A stretch of DNA of 64,000 nt from Streptomyces sp. TP-A0356 (GCF_001417775.1 NZ_BBZJ01000021.1:1-64000), one strand, 5' to 3'; positions 15,505 to 24,450 are shown, counted from the first letter of the stretch. The notes: generated from the sequence alone by a model not told the origin. A program made the numbers and translations.

Positions 15505-17291
15505 GTCTCCTCGTCGTCGGGCTGAGCCACCGCAGCGCTCCGGTCAGCGTCCTCGAGCGGGCCGCGCTGACCGCGGACGCCCAGGTCAAGCTGGCGCAGG
15601 ACACGGTCGCCGCCGAGCCGGCCACCGAGGCCGCGGTGCTCGCCACCTGCAACCGCATCGAGCTGTACGCCGACGTGGACAAGTTCCACGCGGGCGTCGC
15701 CGAGCTGTCCACGCTGCTCGCCCAGCACAGCGGGGTCGGCCTCGACGAGCTCACCCCGTACCTGTACGTGCACTACGAGGACCGGGCCGTCCACCACCTG
15801 TTCTCGGTGGCCTGCGGTCTGGACTCGATGGTCGTCGGCGAGGGCCAGATCCTCGGCCAGATCAAGGACTCCCTGGCCGTCTCGCAGGAGCTGCACACCG
15901 CCGGACGGCTGGTGAACGACCTGTTCCAGCAGGCGCTGCGGGTCGGCAAGCGCGCCCACTCCGAGACCGGTATCGACCGTGCCGGGCAGTCGCTGGTGAC
16001 CTTCGGCCTGGAGCAGTTGTCGTCCGGTGCGCCGGTCGAGACCTGGGCCAGGGGCAAGCGCGCCCTGGTGATCGGCGCCGGCTCCATGTCCTCGCTGGCC
16101 GCCGCGACGCTCGCGCGCGCCGGGGTCGCCGAGGTCGTGATCGCCAACCGCACGCTGGAGCGCGCCGAGCGGCTCGCCCGGATCCTGACGGAGGGCGACG
16201 ACACGGACGTACGGGCGCGCGCGGTGCCGATGGAGACGGTGCCGGACGAGCTGACACGTGCCGACGTCGCCGTCTCCTGCACGGGCGCGACCGGCCTGGT
16301 CCTCACCGCCGAGGCGGTCGCCCGGGCGGTCGAGGGTCGCGTGGACGGTCCGGTCACGCCGGTGGTCCCGGGCGCCGGGTCCGCCCGCACGGCCGATTCG
16401 CGCACCGGCTCGCCCGCGAGCGGCCCGGCCGCCGTACCCGATGACCTTCCGCCCACCAGCCTCGGCGCCGAGGACGGCTGCCCGCTCGACCTGTCGGCCG
16501 TGCAGGGCACGGCCGGCTTCTCGGTGCTGGGTGAGGCGGCCGTGGCCGGACTGGCGGCCGCCGAGCTGGAGCAGCACGCGGCGTGGGTGGACAAGGGCGC
16601 CGAGGAGCGCAGTGGCCGCCCGGCAGGCGCCGCCGGTGGTGTCGTCGTCGACCCGGCGGCCGAGGCCGGGGTGATCACCGCGCTGGTGGCGACCGTCGCC
16701 GCCGTCGGCCGGGTCCCCGAGCGCCGCCGCCCCGAACCCGTCGCGGAGCCCGCCCGTCCCGCGCCCGTGCTGTCGCTGCTCGACCTGGCGATGCCCCGGG
16801 ACGTCGACGCGGCCGTGCACCGGCTGCTCGGAGTGCGGCTCGTGGACATAGAGTCGCTCGCCGAGGCGTCCGCCGACGCCCCCATGGCCACCGACGTCGA
16901 TCAGGTGCGGCGGATCGTCTCCGACGAGGTCGCCGCGTTCGGCGCCGCCCTGCGCGCGGCGCACATCACGCCGACCGTCGTGGCGCTGCGCTCCATGGCC
17001 GCCGATGTGGTGGCGATGGAGATCGCGCGGCTGGAGGGGCGGCTGCCCGGTCTCGACGACAAGCACCGCGCAGAGATCAACCAGACCGTCCGGCGTGTCG
17101 TCGACAAGCTGCTGCACGCGCCGACCGTACGGATCAAGCAGCTGGCGGCCGAGCCCGGCGGGGCCGGGTACGCGGACGCGCTGCGCACCCTGTTCGACCT
17201 CGACCCCGAGACGGTCGCCTCCGTCTCCCGGGCCGACGCCACCCAGGGCACCGAGAACACCGAGAACGCCAAGAACCGAGGGCGAGCATGA
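15501..17291 (+). CDS. hemA: Glutamyl-tRNA reductase
   Basis: A 596-residue NADPH-dependent glutamyl-tRNA reductase, the first committed enzyme of C5-pathway tetrapyrrole synthesis. The nucleophile is Cys50 in ATCNRIELY. GEGQILGQIKDS and the Rossmann motif LVIGAGSMSSLAA are conserved, and the C-terminal dimerisation domain includes the LARLEGRLPGLD-like region. It is about 170 residues longer than the usual ~420: an Ala/Pro/Gly-rich insertion around 285-415 interrupts the domain, a feature I recall as common in Streptomyces. It overlaps rex and hemC by 4 nt each, so translation is coupled. Confidence 0.96.
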   Translation: MSLLVVGLSHRSAPVSVLERAALTADAQVKLAQDTVAAEPATEAAVLATCNRIELYADVDKFHAGVAELSTLLAQHSGVGLDELTPYLYVHYEDRAVHHLFSVACGLDSMVVGEGQILGQIKDSLAVSQELHTAGRLVNDLFQQALRVGKRAHSETGIDRAGQSLVTFGLEQLSSGAPVETWARGKRALVIGAGSMSSLAAATLARAGVAEVVIANRTLERAERLARILTEGDDTDVRARAVPMETVPDELTRADVAVSCTGATGLVLTAEAVARAVEGRVDGPVTPVVPGAGSARTADSRTGSPASGPAAVPDDLPPTSLGAEDGCPLDLSAVQGTAGFSVLGEAAVAGLAAAELEQHAAWVDKGAEERSGRPAGAAGGVVVDPAAEAGVITALVATVAAVGRVPERRRPEPVAEPARPAPVLSLLDLAMPRDVDAAVHRLLGVRLVDIESLAEASADAPMATDVDQVRRIVSDEVAAFGAALRAAHITPTVVALRSMAADVVAMEIARLEGRLPGLDDKHRAEINQTVRRVVDKLLHAPTVRIKQLAAEPGGAGYADALRTLFDLDPETVASVSRADATQGTENTENAKNRGRA

Positions 17292-18259
17292 GTGAGCCAC
17301 GTCAACTAGGGACGCTGAGGCTCGGGACCAGGCGCAGCAAGCTGGCCATGGCCCAGTCCGGGCAGGTCGCGGACGCCGTGAGCCAGGTCACCGGACGTCC
17401 CGTGGAGCTCGTGGAGATCACGACGTACGGCGACACCTCCCGTGAGCACCTGGCTCAGATCGGCGGCACCGGTGTGTTCGTGACGGCGCTGCGCGACGCG
17501 CTCCTGAGGGGCGAGATCGACTTCGCGGTCCACTCCCTGAAGGACCTGCCGACCACGCAGCCGCAGGACCTGGCGCTGGCCGCCGTACCCGTGCGCGAGG
17601 ACCCGCGCGACGTCCTCGTGGCGCGCGACGCGCTGAAGTTCCCCGACCTGCCGCGCGGGGCCCGCGTCGGCACCGGTTCGCCGCGCCGCATGGCGCAGCT
17701 GAACGCGTACGCGCGCGGCCACGGCCTGGACATCGAGACGGTCCCGATCCGCGGCAACGTCGACACCCGCATCGGATACGTCCGCAGCGGTGAGCTGGAC
17801 GCGGTGGTCCTCGCCGCGGCGGGCCTCAACCGCATCGGCCGGATCGACGAGGTGACCGACTTCCTGTCGGTCGACACGGTTTTGCCCGCCCCCGGCCAGG
17901 GGGCACTCGCGATCGAGTGTGCCGCGGACAACGCGGACCTCATCGCCGTGCTCGGCGAGCTCGACGACCCGTTCACGCGGGTCGCCGTGACCGCCGAGCG
18001 ATCCCTGCTCGCCGCCCTGGAGGCCGGTTGCAGCGCCCCCGTGGGCGCGCTGGCCGACCTGTTGGCCGACGGGCAGATTGTCAAGGAGATGCGCCTGCGC
18101 GGCGTCGTCGGTACCCCCGACGGCCGGACGCTGGTGCAGCTGTCCACCACCGGTCCCGTGCCCGAGACGCACGACCAGGCAATGGCGCTCGGTCGCGAAC
18201 TCGCCGCCGAGATGCTCGCCAAGGGCGCGGCCGGTCTGATGGGGGAGCGAGCACATTGA
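17288..18259 (+). CDS. hemC: Hydroxymethylbilane synthase (porphobilinogen deaminase)
   Basis: A 323-residue enzyme that condenses four porphobilinogens into hydroxymethylbilane. LRLGTRRSKLAMAQ is the N-terminal signature. FAVHSLKDLPT carries the catalytic Asp region, GTGSPRRMAQL and PIRGNVDTR hold substrate-binding arginines, and Cys248 in LEAGCSAPVGA should hold the dipyrromethane cofactor. The ATG overlaps the hemA stop (ATGA), and the stop overlaps the TTG start of hemD. It belongs to the Rex-controlled operon. Confidence 0.96.
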   Translation: MSEPRQLGTLRLGTRRSKLAMAQSGQVADAVSQVTGRPVELVEITTYGDTSREHLAQIGGTGVFVTALRDALLRGEIDFAVHSLKDLPTTQPQDLALAAVPVREDPRDVLVARDALKFPDLPRGARVGTGSPRRMAQLNAYARGHGLDIETVPIRGNVDTRIGYVRSGELDAVVLAAAGLNRIGRIDEVTDFLSVDTVLPAPGQGALAIECAADNADLIAVLGELDDPFTRVAVTAERSLLAALEAGCSAPVGALADLLADGQIVKEMRLRGVVGTPDGRTLVQLSTTGPVPETHDQAMALGRELAAEMLAKGAAGLMGERAH

Positions 18260-19959
18260 GCCCCACCACCCTTCCCGCCGGCCTTGATCACGGGCACGTC
18301 ACCTTCCTCGGTGCCGGACCCGGGGATCCGGGACTTCTCACCCTGCGCGCCGTGGAGGCGCTGGCGAACGCGGACGTCCTCGTCGGCGAGCACGACGTGC
18401 TCGACGTGGTGCGCACGCATGCCAGAGCGGGCGTCGCCGTGCTCAACACGGACGCGGACGCCGCCACGGGTACGCACCAGGGCACGGGCACGCCTCAGCC
18501 GACGGTCGTTGACGGCGCGTCAACAGCCGCTGGTGTCCCTGTGTTGAGGGATGCCGCACATCTTGTCATGGAGGCCGCGCGGGGCGGCAAGCGGGTCGTC
18601 CGTGCGGTGACCGGGGACCCCGGCCTGGACGCGTACGCGGCCGAGGAGATGCTGGCGTGCGCCGCCGAGGGCGTTCCGTTCGAGGTCGTACCGGGCGTCG
18701 CGACCGCCGTGGGCGTGCCCGCGTACGCGGGTGTGCCGCTGCGGGACGCGCAGGGCGCGGACGTACGGTTCGTGGACGCGCGGACCGCCTCGGACCGATG
18801 CTGGACCGAGGTCGGCGCGTCCGACGGCACGGTCGTGGTCTCCACGTCGCTGGACTCGGTGGCGGCCGCCGCCGGGGAGCTGGTGGCCGCGGGCCGCAAG
18901 CCGGACACCCCGATGACGGTGACCATCGCCGGTACGACGACCCGGCAGCGCACCTGGACCGCGACGCTGGGCTCGATCGCGCAGACGCTGAAGCAGGCCA
19001 AGGTCCTGCCGTCGCCCGAGGGCGGCCGCCCGGTCATAGCCGTGGTCGGTGAGCGTTCCGCCGCCGCCCAGCGTGATCAGCTGTCGTGGTTCGAGAACAA
19101 GCCGCTGTTCGGCTGGAGGGTCCTCGTCCCGCGTACGAAGGAGCAGGCGGCGTCGCTCTCCGACCAGCTGCGGTCGTACGGGGCCGTGCCGCACGAGGTC
19201 CCGACGATCGCCGTAGAGCCGCCGCGCACGCCCCAGCAGATGGAGCGGGCGGTCAAGGGCCTGGTGACGGGCCGGTACGAGTGGATCGCGTTCACCTCGG
19301 TCAACGCGGTCAGGGCGGTGCGGGAGAAGTTCGAGGAGTACGGCCTGGACGCGCGCGCCTTCGCGGGCATCAAGGTGGCCGCGGTGGGTGAGCAGACGGC
19401 GAAGGCGCTGGTGGCCTTCGGTGTGAAGCCGGACCTGGTCCCCTCGGGCGAGCAGTCGGCGGCGGGCCTGCTGGAGGACTGGCCGCCGTACGACCCGGTG
19501 TTCGACCCGATCGACCGTGTCTTCCTGCCGCGCGCGGACATCGCCACGGAGACCCTGGTGGCGGGTCTGATCGAGCTGGGCTGGGAGGTCGACGACGTCA
19601 CGGCCTACCGGACGGTCCGCGCCTCGCCGCCTCCGGCCGAGACCCGCGAAGCGATCAAGGGCGGCGGCTTCGACGCGGTCCTCTTCACGTCCTCCTCGAC
19701 GGTCCGCAACCTGGTGGGCATCGCGGGCAAGCCGCACAACGTGACGGTGATCGCCTGCATCGGCCCTGCCACGGCGAAGACGGCGGAGGAACACGGCCTG
19801 CGGGTGGACGTCATGGCCCCGGAGCCGTCGGTGCACAAGCTGGCGGAGGCGCTGGCGGACTTCGGCCTGAAGCGGCGCACCGCCGCGCTGGAGGCCGGCG
19901 ACCCGGTGACGCGCCCGAGCGAGCGGCGGCCGGGGGCACGGAGACGTCGGACGACCTGA
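18256..19959 (+). CDS. hemD: Bifunctional uroporphyrinogen-III C-methyltransferase / uroporphyrinogen-III synthase
   Basis: A 567-residue fusion. Residues about 12-255 are a CobA/CysG-A-type SAM methyltransferase (VTFLGAGPGDPGLLTLRAVE, VVRAVTGDPGLDAYAAEEM, VPGVATAVGVPAYAGVPL). Residues about 275-545 are HemD uroporphyrinogen-III synthase (VLVPRTKEQAASLSDQLR, FTSVNAVRAVREKF, VIACIGPATAKTAEEHGL). Fusion places the branch point between haem and sirohaem/cobalamin in one polypeptide. The start is TTG 18256, overlapping the hemC stop as TTGA. It is the last gene of the rex operon, and an imperfect hairpin follows. Confidence 0.93.
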   Translation: MSPTTLPAGLDHGHVTFLGAGPGDPGLLTLRAVEALANADVLVGEHDVLDVVRTHARAGVAVLNTDADAATGTHQGTGTPQPTVVDGASTAAGVPVLRDAAHLVMEAARGGKRVVRAVTGDPGLDAYAAEEMLACAAEGVPFEVVPGVATAVGVPAYAGVPLRDAQGADVRFVDARTASDRCWTEVGASDGTVVVSTSLDSVAAAAGELVAAGRKPDTPMTVTIAGTTTRQRTWTATLGSIAQTLKQAKVLPSPEGGRPVIAVVGERSAAAQRDQLSWFENKPLFGWRVLVPRTKEQAASLSDQLRSYGAVPHEVPTIAVEPPRTPQQMERAVKGLVTGRYEWIAFTSVNAVRAVREKFEEYGLDARAFAGIKVAAVGEQTAKALVAFGVKPDLVPSGEQSAAGLLEDWPPYDPVFDPIDRVFLPRADIATETLVAGLIELGWEVDDVTAYRTVRASPPPAETREAIKGGGFDAVLFTSSSTVRNLVGIAGKPHNVTVIACIGPATAKTAEEHGLRVDVMAPEPSVHKLAEALADFGLKRRTAALEAGDPVTRPSERRPGARRRRTT

Positions 19960-19977
19960 CGTTCCCGTCGACGCGAG

Positions 19978-20017
19978 CCGCAGGGGTGTCCCGGCCTTCT
20001 TATGGACATCCCTGCGG
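19978..20017 (+). terminator. Hairpin after hemD
   Basis: The 14-nt arm at 19978-19991 pairs with 20004-20017 with a single G-T wobble and a 12-nt loop. It sits 18 nt after the hemD stop, suggesting that hemB has its own promoter. Confidence 0.6.
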
Positions 20018-20109
20018 CGTTTGTCCGGCCGGGCGCGCGAGCTGCACCCCTCCGTGCTCCGACACGGTGTTGGCAAAGGCCCCTCCCGGCCGGGCGTAGC
20101 GTAGAAGGC

Positions 20110-21102
20110 ATGACGAAGTACGGATCCTTTCCCGGTACCCGTCCCCGGCGCCTGCGCACCACGCCCGCCATGCGCCGCATGGTGGCCGAGACCCGGCTGC
20201 ACCCCGCCGACTTCATCCTCCCCGCCTTCGTACGGGAGGGCGTGAGCGAGCCCACGGCGATCGCGGCCATGCCCGGTGTCGTGCAGCACACCCGCGACAG
20301 CCTGAAGAAGGCGGCGCTGGAGGCCGTGGAGGCCGGAGTCTCCGGCATCATGCTCTTCGGTGTGCCGGAGGAGTCGAAGAAGGACGCCGTCGGGACGCCG
20401 GGCACCGACCCGGACGGGATCCTGCAGGTCGCCCTCCGCGATGTGCGGGCCGAGGTCGGCGACGATCTGCTCGTCATGTCCGACCTGTGCCTGGACGAGT
20501 TCACCGACCACGGTCACTGCGGTGTGCTGGACGCGAAGGGCCGCGTCGACAACGACGCCACCCTGGAGCGGTACGCCGAGATGGCCCAGGTCCAGGCCGA
20601 CGCGGGTGCCCATGTCGTCGGCCCCAGCGGCATGATGGACGGCCAGATCGGCGTCGTCCGTGACGCGCTGGACCAGATCGGCCGCGAGGACGTCGCCGTG
20701 CTCGCCTACACCGTCAAGTACTCCTCGGCCTTCTACGGGCCGTTCCGGGAGGCGGTCGGCTCCTCGCTGTCGGGCGACCGCAAGACCTACCAGCAGGATC
20801 CCGCCAACTGGCGTGAGTCCCTGCGGGAACTCGCCCTCGACCTGGAGGAGGGCGCCGACATGGTGATGGTCAAGCCGGCCGGCCCCTATCTCGACGTCCT
20901 GGCGCGCGTCGCCGACGCCGTGGACGTGCCGGTCGCCGCGTACCAGATCTCCGGTGAGTACGCGATGATCGAGGCCGCCGCCGAGAAGGGCTGGATCGAC
21001 CGCGACCGCGCGATCGTCGAGGCCCTGACCGGCATCAAGCGGGCCGGCGCCCGCAACATCCTGACGTACTGGGCCACCGAGGTCGCCCAGAAGCTGCGCT
21101 AG
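20110..21102 (+). CDS. hemB: Delta-aminolevulinic acid dehydratase (porphobilinogen synthase)
   Basis: A 330-residue enzyme joining two 5-aminolevulinates to porphobilinogen. The Schiff-base lysines are Lys203 (AYTVKYSSAFYGPFR) and Lys255 (MVMVKPAGPYLD). The metal-site loop reads SDLCLDEFTDHGHCG, with Cys127, His134/136 and Cys137 as likely ligands. The ATG at 20110 follows AGAAGG; in-frame sequence upstream runs through the hemD terminator and is not coding. It completes the set needed with hemA, hemC, hemD here and hemL at 53.4 kb. Confidence 0.97.
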   Translation: MTKYGSFPGTRPRRLRTTPAMRRMVAETRLHPADFILPAFVREGVSEPTAIAAMPGVVQHTRDSLKKAALEAVEAGVSGIMLFGVPEESKKDAVGTPGTDPDGILQVALRDVRAEVGDDLLVMSDLCLDEFTDHGHCGVLDAKGRVDNDATLERYAEMAQVQADAGAHVVGPSGMMDGQIGVVRDALDQIGREDVAVLAYTVKYSSAFYGPFREAVGSSLSGDRKTYQQDPANWRESLRELALDLEEGADMVMVKPAGPYLDVLARVADAVDVPVAAYQISGEYAMIEAAAEKGWIDRDRAIVEALTGIKRAGARNILTYWATEVAQKLR

Positions 21103-21189
21103 GCCTACTCGGCCGGGAGGTTGGTGACACCCCTGCCGGTCGTTGATCGTGGAGGGACCTCCGGGCGTAGTGGAGAGGGCCGTCTTCAC

Positions 21190-21352
21190 TCGGAACCCCG
21201 GGCATCCCGGATGGGGGCCCCGGGAGGGATGACGACGAGGACGGCCCCTCGTCCCGTACGCCCTCTCCGCTCCGGCAGGCCGTGAACGCGAGCGCGGCGA
21301 GCGCGACCGTGGCGGCGGCGAGCAGGCGGGTACGGGTGGCACGAGCGGACAT
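21190..21352 (-). pseudogene. Decayed copy of a DUF4232-type lipoprotein
   Basis: From ATG 21352 the minus strand encodes a lipoprotein signal (TRTRLLAAATVALAALAFTAC) followed by RSGEGVRDEGPSSSSS. This closely parallels the intact lipoprotein at 24975-25727 (TRTGLLATTTVALAALALTA then CQNGTGTHDEGRSSS). Beyond that, the frame continues without recognisable domain and runs into hemB antisense, so the mature domain is missing. Upstream DNA also matches: CCGGTCGCCGGGAGCGG here against CCGGTCGGCGGGAGCGG near 25775. It is best read as a truncated duplicate. The rest of 21103-21617 holds no other gene that I can support. Confidence 0.6.
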
Positions 21353-21617
21353 GGAGCGGGCCCTTCGACGTGGAGCAACTGGGGGGTGGCGCGGCCGCTC
21401 GACCGGTCGCCGGGAGCGGAAGCCTCGCTGGTGACAGATTGGGCGCTGCGGCGGCCCCGCGCCACATCCGCCGCGGTATTCGGGACGCCGGGACCGGAGG
21501 ATGGCCGTTGAGCTGGGCGAACACCGTCGCTTGCGCACATGGTCCGGGACGCGGACGAGGCCCCGGCCGAGCTGAGACATCACGGTGCCGGCGCCCTGGG
21601 CCCGGGACCGGCTCCTG

Positions 21618-22559
21618 TCACCCCTCCGTACCGAACCACAGCTCGGCGAGTGCTTCGAGGCGCGGTTCGGCCGGGGTCGGCAGTTCCCGCAGGTACAGGG
21701 GCAGGTCGCTGTACCTGTGCAGCAGTGCGTACGCGAGCAGCTGGTACGGGTCGTGCGGCGCGCGCCCGTAGGCCTCGTAGAAGCGGCGGAGTTGGCGCGG
21801 GTCGGCGCGGGTGATGAACAGGCCGACGCTGGCGAAGTCGTAGGCCGGGTCGCCGATCATGGCGGGCTCGAAGTCGAACAGGCCGGTCAGCCGGCGGCCG
21901 TCGCGCATGTCGATGGTCAGGTGCTCGCGCATGAACTCGGTGTGCAGCAGGGCGAGTCCGGTGGAGGTGGGCAGCGGCACGGAGTCCAGGAAGGCCGGAA
22001 TCTGGCTCAGCCAGGGCTCGGGGGTGCCGTTGCGGCGGTGGTGGTCCAGCATGTGTGCGCGTCGGCGGCGCAGGAACGAGGGCCAGTCCGAGGGACCCAC
22101 GACATCCGTCAGCGGCGCGTAGTCCCTCGCGTGCAGCGCGGCCAGTGTCCCGGCGGCCTCCGTCACGATCCGGTCCTTCTCCGCCGCGGTGAGCCGCGGC
22201 CAGGCGTCGTGGACGCTCAGCCCGCGCAGCCGGGACATCAGCACGAACCGCCAGCCGTTGTGGTACTCGTCCGTTGCGAGCAACCGCGGTGTGGGAAGCG
22301 GCAGCTGGCCCCACAGGTGGGCCAACACGCGTGCCTCGGTGACCGCTTCGGCCGTCTCGAACCGCGGATACAGCTTCAGCACCATGTCGCCCCCCAGCGC
22401 GTACACGGGCCGGGAACCGTCGTCGAAACGCCGTAAGGCGAGGCCGACGAGCCCCATTTGGTCGCACAGGTCCAGTGCGGCCGGCCGCAGCAGTGCCTCG
22501 TCCGAGACCATCGCTTCCAACTGGTCGTACGTGTCCACCGAGGGCAGCATGCGCCGCAT
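21618..22559 (-). CDS. Aminoglycoside phosphotransferase (APH)-fold protein
   Basis: A 313-residue APH/choline-kinase fold protein. The N-lobe includes DMVLKLYPRFETAEAVTEAR with a likely ATP-binding Lys, and FVLMSRLRGLSVHDAW is the hinge. The catalytic loop reads LLHTEFMREHLTID where active kinases have HxDxxxxN, and the metal-binding segment is LFDFEPAMIGDPAYDFAS, which retains the Asp. ATG 22559 is chosen at the start of the conserved region. Resistance function should not be assumed. It is the final gene of the minus-strand row that includes DUF4253. Confidence 0.8.
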   Translation of the reverse strand: MRRMLPSVDTYDQLEAMVSDEALLRPAALDLCDQMGLVGLALRRFDDGSRPVYALGGDMVLKLYPRFETAEAVTEARVLAHLWGQLPLPTPRLLATDEYHNGWRFVLMSRLRGLSVHDAWPRLTAAEKDRIVTEAAGTLAALHARDYAPLTDVVGPSDWPSFLRRRRAHMLDHHRRNGTPEPWLSQIPAFLDSVPLPTSTGLALLHTEFMREHLTIDMRDGRRLTGLFDFEPAMIGDPAYDFASVGLFITRADPRQLRRFYEAYGRAPHDPYQLLAYALLHRYSDLPLYLRELPTPAEPRLEALAELWFGTEG

Positions 22560-22597
22560 GCTAGGGCCCCTGACGGTCGTCCGTACGGCGAAACCCG

Positions 22598-23392
22598 TCA
22601 GTCCCACCAGAAGGACCACACCCGTTGGCCGAGGACCTCGTGCCCGGCGTACGCGGAGAGCGTCTCGTGGTGCCCCTGCGTGATGTTGTCCGGACAGAAC
22701 GCGAAGTGCTCGGCGGCCACCGCCTCCGCCTCGGCCGGGGTGGTGGGCGGCGCCGCGACCGAGAGGACCAGCTGGTCGAAGGTGAGCGCGACGACCCGTA
22801 TGCCGAAGCGGTCCTCCCAGGAGCGGAGCACGGAGCACAGGACGGCAGTGTCGCTCTCGTGGTTCAGGGGACCGGTCCAGCCCATGGCCGCGGGGATGTC
22901 GGCGGAGCGGCGGGCGGGGACCAGGGCGAGGCGCGGCTCCTTGAACCAGGAGCCCTCGTCCAGGAGGGAGTCGGCGACCTCGGCGGCCCGCGCGTCCGGG
23001 TCGGCCGCCAGCCGGGGCCCGGCGGCGAGGCCGGGCCAGTCCGTGCCGGGCGCGTCCTCCGCGTACTCCTCCCAGAGCTCGGCCAGCACCTCCTCGGCGT
23101 GGTGGTCCCCGGGGTACGACATCTCCCCGGGCATCAGCTCCCACTCCTCCGGCCCGCCTTGGCTGCCGCCGACATCGACGAGCACCGGAAGCAGTCCCAC
23201 CCGCGCGGCGGGCGAGCCCAGCCGCGCCCAGTTCCCCGAGGACGCCGGGCGCCCGGCGTGCCACAGCAGCGGCTCGTGCCACGGCCCGTCGTCCGTCGCG
23301 TCGATCAGTCTCCCGGGCGGGAGTTCAAGCCCGAGCGCGCGCCCGCTCGGGTCGGCCGCCAGCCTGGGCAGCGGGTTGGGAAGTGTCGCCAT
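22598..23392 (-). CDS. DUF4253 domain-containing protein
   Basis: A 264-residue protein whose C-terminal half matches DUF4253, of unknown function (RFGIRVVALTFDQLVLSVAA, then EHFAFCPDNITQG, ending YAGHEVLGQRVWSFWWD). The N-terminal part (LPNPLPRLAADPSG, WHAGRPASSGNWARLG) is also typical of Streptomyces members. There is no signal peptide. ATG 23392 (MATLPNPL) is preferred to 23422. It lies 36 bp downstream of the DUF397 gene on the same strand, so it may be co-transcribed with the XRE-DUF397 pair. Confidence 0.82.
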   Translation of the reverse strand: MATLPNPLPRLAADPSGRALGLELPPGRLIDATDDGPWHEPLLWHAGRPASSGNWARLGSPAARVGLLPVLVDVGGSQGGPEEWELMPGEMSYPGDHHAEEVLAELWEEYAEDAPGTDWPGLAAGPRLAADPDARAAEVADSLLDEGSWFKEPRLALVPARRSADIPAAMGWTGPLNHESDTAVLCSVLRSWEDRFGIRVVALTFDQLVLSVAAPPTTPAEAEAVAAEHFAFCPDNITQGHHETLSAYAGHEVLGQRVWSFWWD

Positions 23393-23428
23393 GCCAGTGA
23401 CTGTAGGGCCAGCCACTGACATCGCACC

Positions 23429-23626
23429 TCAGCGGGCGGCGTACGCGGTGAACGCGGCCCAGGTGGCGGGGGTGACCTGGAGGATGGGGCCGGTGGGGTT
23501 CTTGGAGTCGCGGATGTGGACCGCCGTCTCGTGGGTGGACTCGCGGTCCGTGCAGGCGACTTCGAGGCACTGGCCGCCTTGATCGCTGCTGTAGCTCGAT
23601 TTGAACCACTCAAGTGCGGTGCTCAT
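23429..23626 (-). CDS. DUF397 domain-containing protein
   Basis: A 65-residue DUF397 protein (WFKSSYSSDQGGQCLEVA, IRDSKNPTGPILQVTPATWAAF), the small family almost always paired with an XRE regulator in Streptomyces. BldB-like partners of this class are thought to act with the regulator, as an antitoxin-like or accessory factor. Its ATG overlaps the stop codon of the upstream XRE gene (ATGA), so expression is translationally coupled. The whole protein is one domain with no transmembrane segment. Confidence 0.92.
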   Translation of the reverse strand: MSTALEWFKSSYSSDQGGQCLEVACTDRESTHETAVHIRDSKNPTGPILQVTPATWAAFTAYAAR

Positions 23627-24450
23627 TGCTCTCCTACCAGACGGCCCAGCAGGCTTCTGGAGTCCTCGATGGTGAGGGCCTGCGTCCGCAGCATCGCATA
23701 TTTGCGCGCCAGGATGGACACCTCGTCCGGGGCCGAAACCCACTGGCTGCCGCGTTGCGATTCGGTGTAGGCGAGATGCTGGTGGTCGGCCGTTTCCAGG
23801 AGGGTGAACGGGCCGGCCGTTCCGACGTGCGACGTACGGTTCAGCGGCAGGATCTGCAGGGACAGGCCGGGGAATTCGGCGTACTCGTACAGGTGCTTCA
23901 ACTGGGCGAGGTGCGTCTCGCGGCCTCCGATGGGCATGACCAGCGCTGGCTCCCAGACAACGAAGCTCAGCGTCGGAGGGACCTTGCGGTGCAGGATCTC
24001 CTGGCGCCCGATCCGGGCGGCGATCCTGGCCTCCAACGCGTCATCGTCGTACGGCGGAAGGTGGCTTCTCAGCAGCGCGCGCGCATACGCCTCGGTCTGG
24101 AGCAGGCCAGGGACGACCAAGGCGTCGTACCAGGACAGGGCGATCGCCTCGCGCTCATGCAGCATGTACTGCTCGGCGAACAACGGGAACTGATCGATCT
24201 CCGGCAGATTGGCCACCCCCGCCGACAACATTCCCTTCGTCCCCAGGAGTTCATCCAGTAACTCCGCCAGATCCGGCTTCAGCGGACGTCGGCCCTGCTC
24301 GATCGACGCGATCGTCTCCTCGTCGAGCATCAGCCGCTCGCCGAGGGCCCGTTGCGTGAGTCCCGCGGCGCGGCGCGCCGTGCTGAGCTGGACGCCCAGC
24401 ATCCGCATGGCCGAGAAGTTCTTCTTCCGTGGAGGCTTCCTGGAGTTCAT
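23623..24450 (-). CDS. XRE family regulator with DUF5753 domain
   Basis: A 275-residue regulator. Residues about 15-70 are the XRE helix-turn-helix (LGVQLSTARRAAGLTQRALG, ERLMLDEETIASIEQGRRPL). The remainder is the DUF5753 effector domain (ALSWYDALVVPGLLQTEAYA, FVVWEPALVMPIGG, FPGLSLQILPLNRT). ATG 24450 is chosen because upstream in-frame sequence crosses the divergent promoter region. It overlaps the DUF397 gene by 4 nt. A symmetric inverted repeat lies between it and the divergent RsbW-like ATPase, pointing to autoregulation. Confidence 0.93.
   Translation of the reverse strand: MNSRKPPRKKNFSAMRMLGVQLSTARRAAGLTQRALGERLMLDEETIASIEQGRRPLKPDLAELLDELLGTKGMLSAGVANLPEIDQFPLFAEQYMLHEREAIALSWYDALVVPGLLQTEAYARALLRSHLPPYDDDALEARIAARIGRQEILHRKVPPTLSFVVWEPALVMPIGGRETHLAQLKHLYEYAEFPGLSLQILPLNRTSHVGTAGPFTLLETADHQHLAYTESQRGSQWVSAPDEVSILARKYAMLRTQALTIEDSRSLLGRLVGEQ

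Noticed and set aside
18256..19959. hemD labelled as sirohaem synthase CysG only
   Set aside because: The C-terminal half has clear uroporphyrinogen-III synthase motifs and there is no N-terminal precorrin-2 dehydrogenase domain.
18520..21540. 1006-residue minus-strand open frame
   Set aside because: It spans hemD and hemB in antisense; long open shadows are normal at this GC content. Only its part near 21190-21352, in a different frame, was considered for the lipoprotein relic.
21618..22559. Antibiotic resistance determinant
   Set aside because: The APH fold is broad and the catalytic loop is altered; there is no basis to call resistance.
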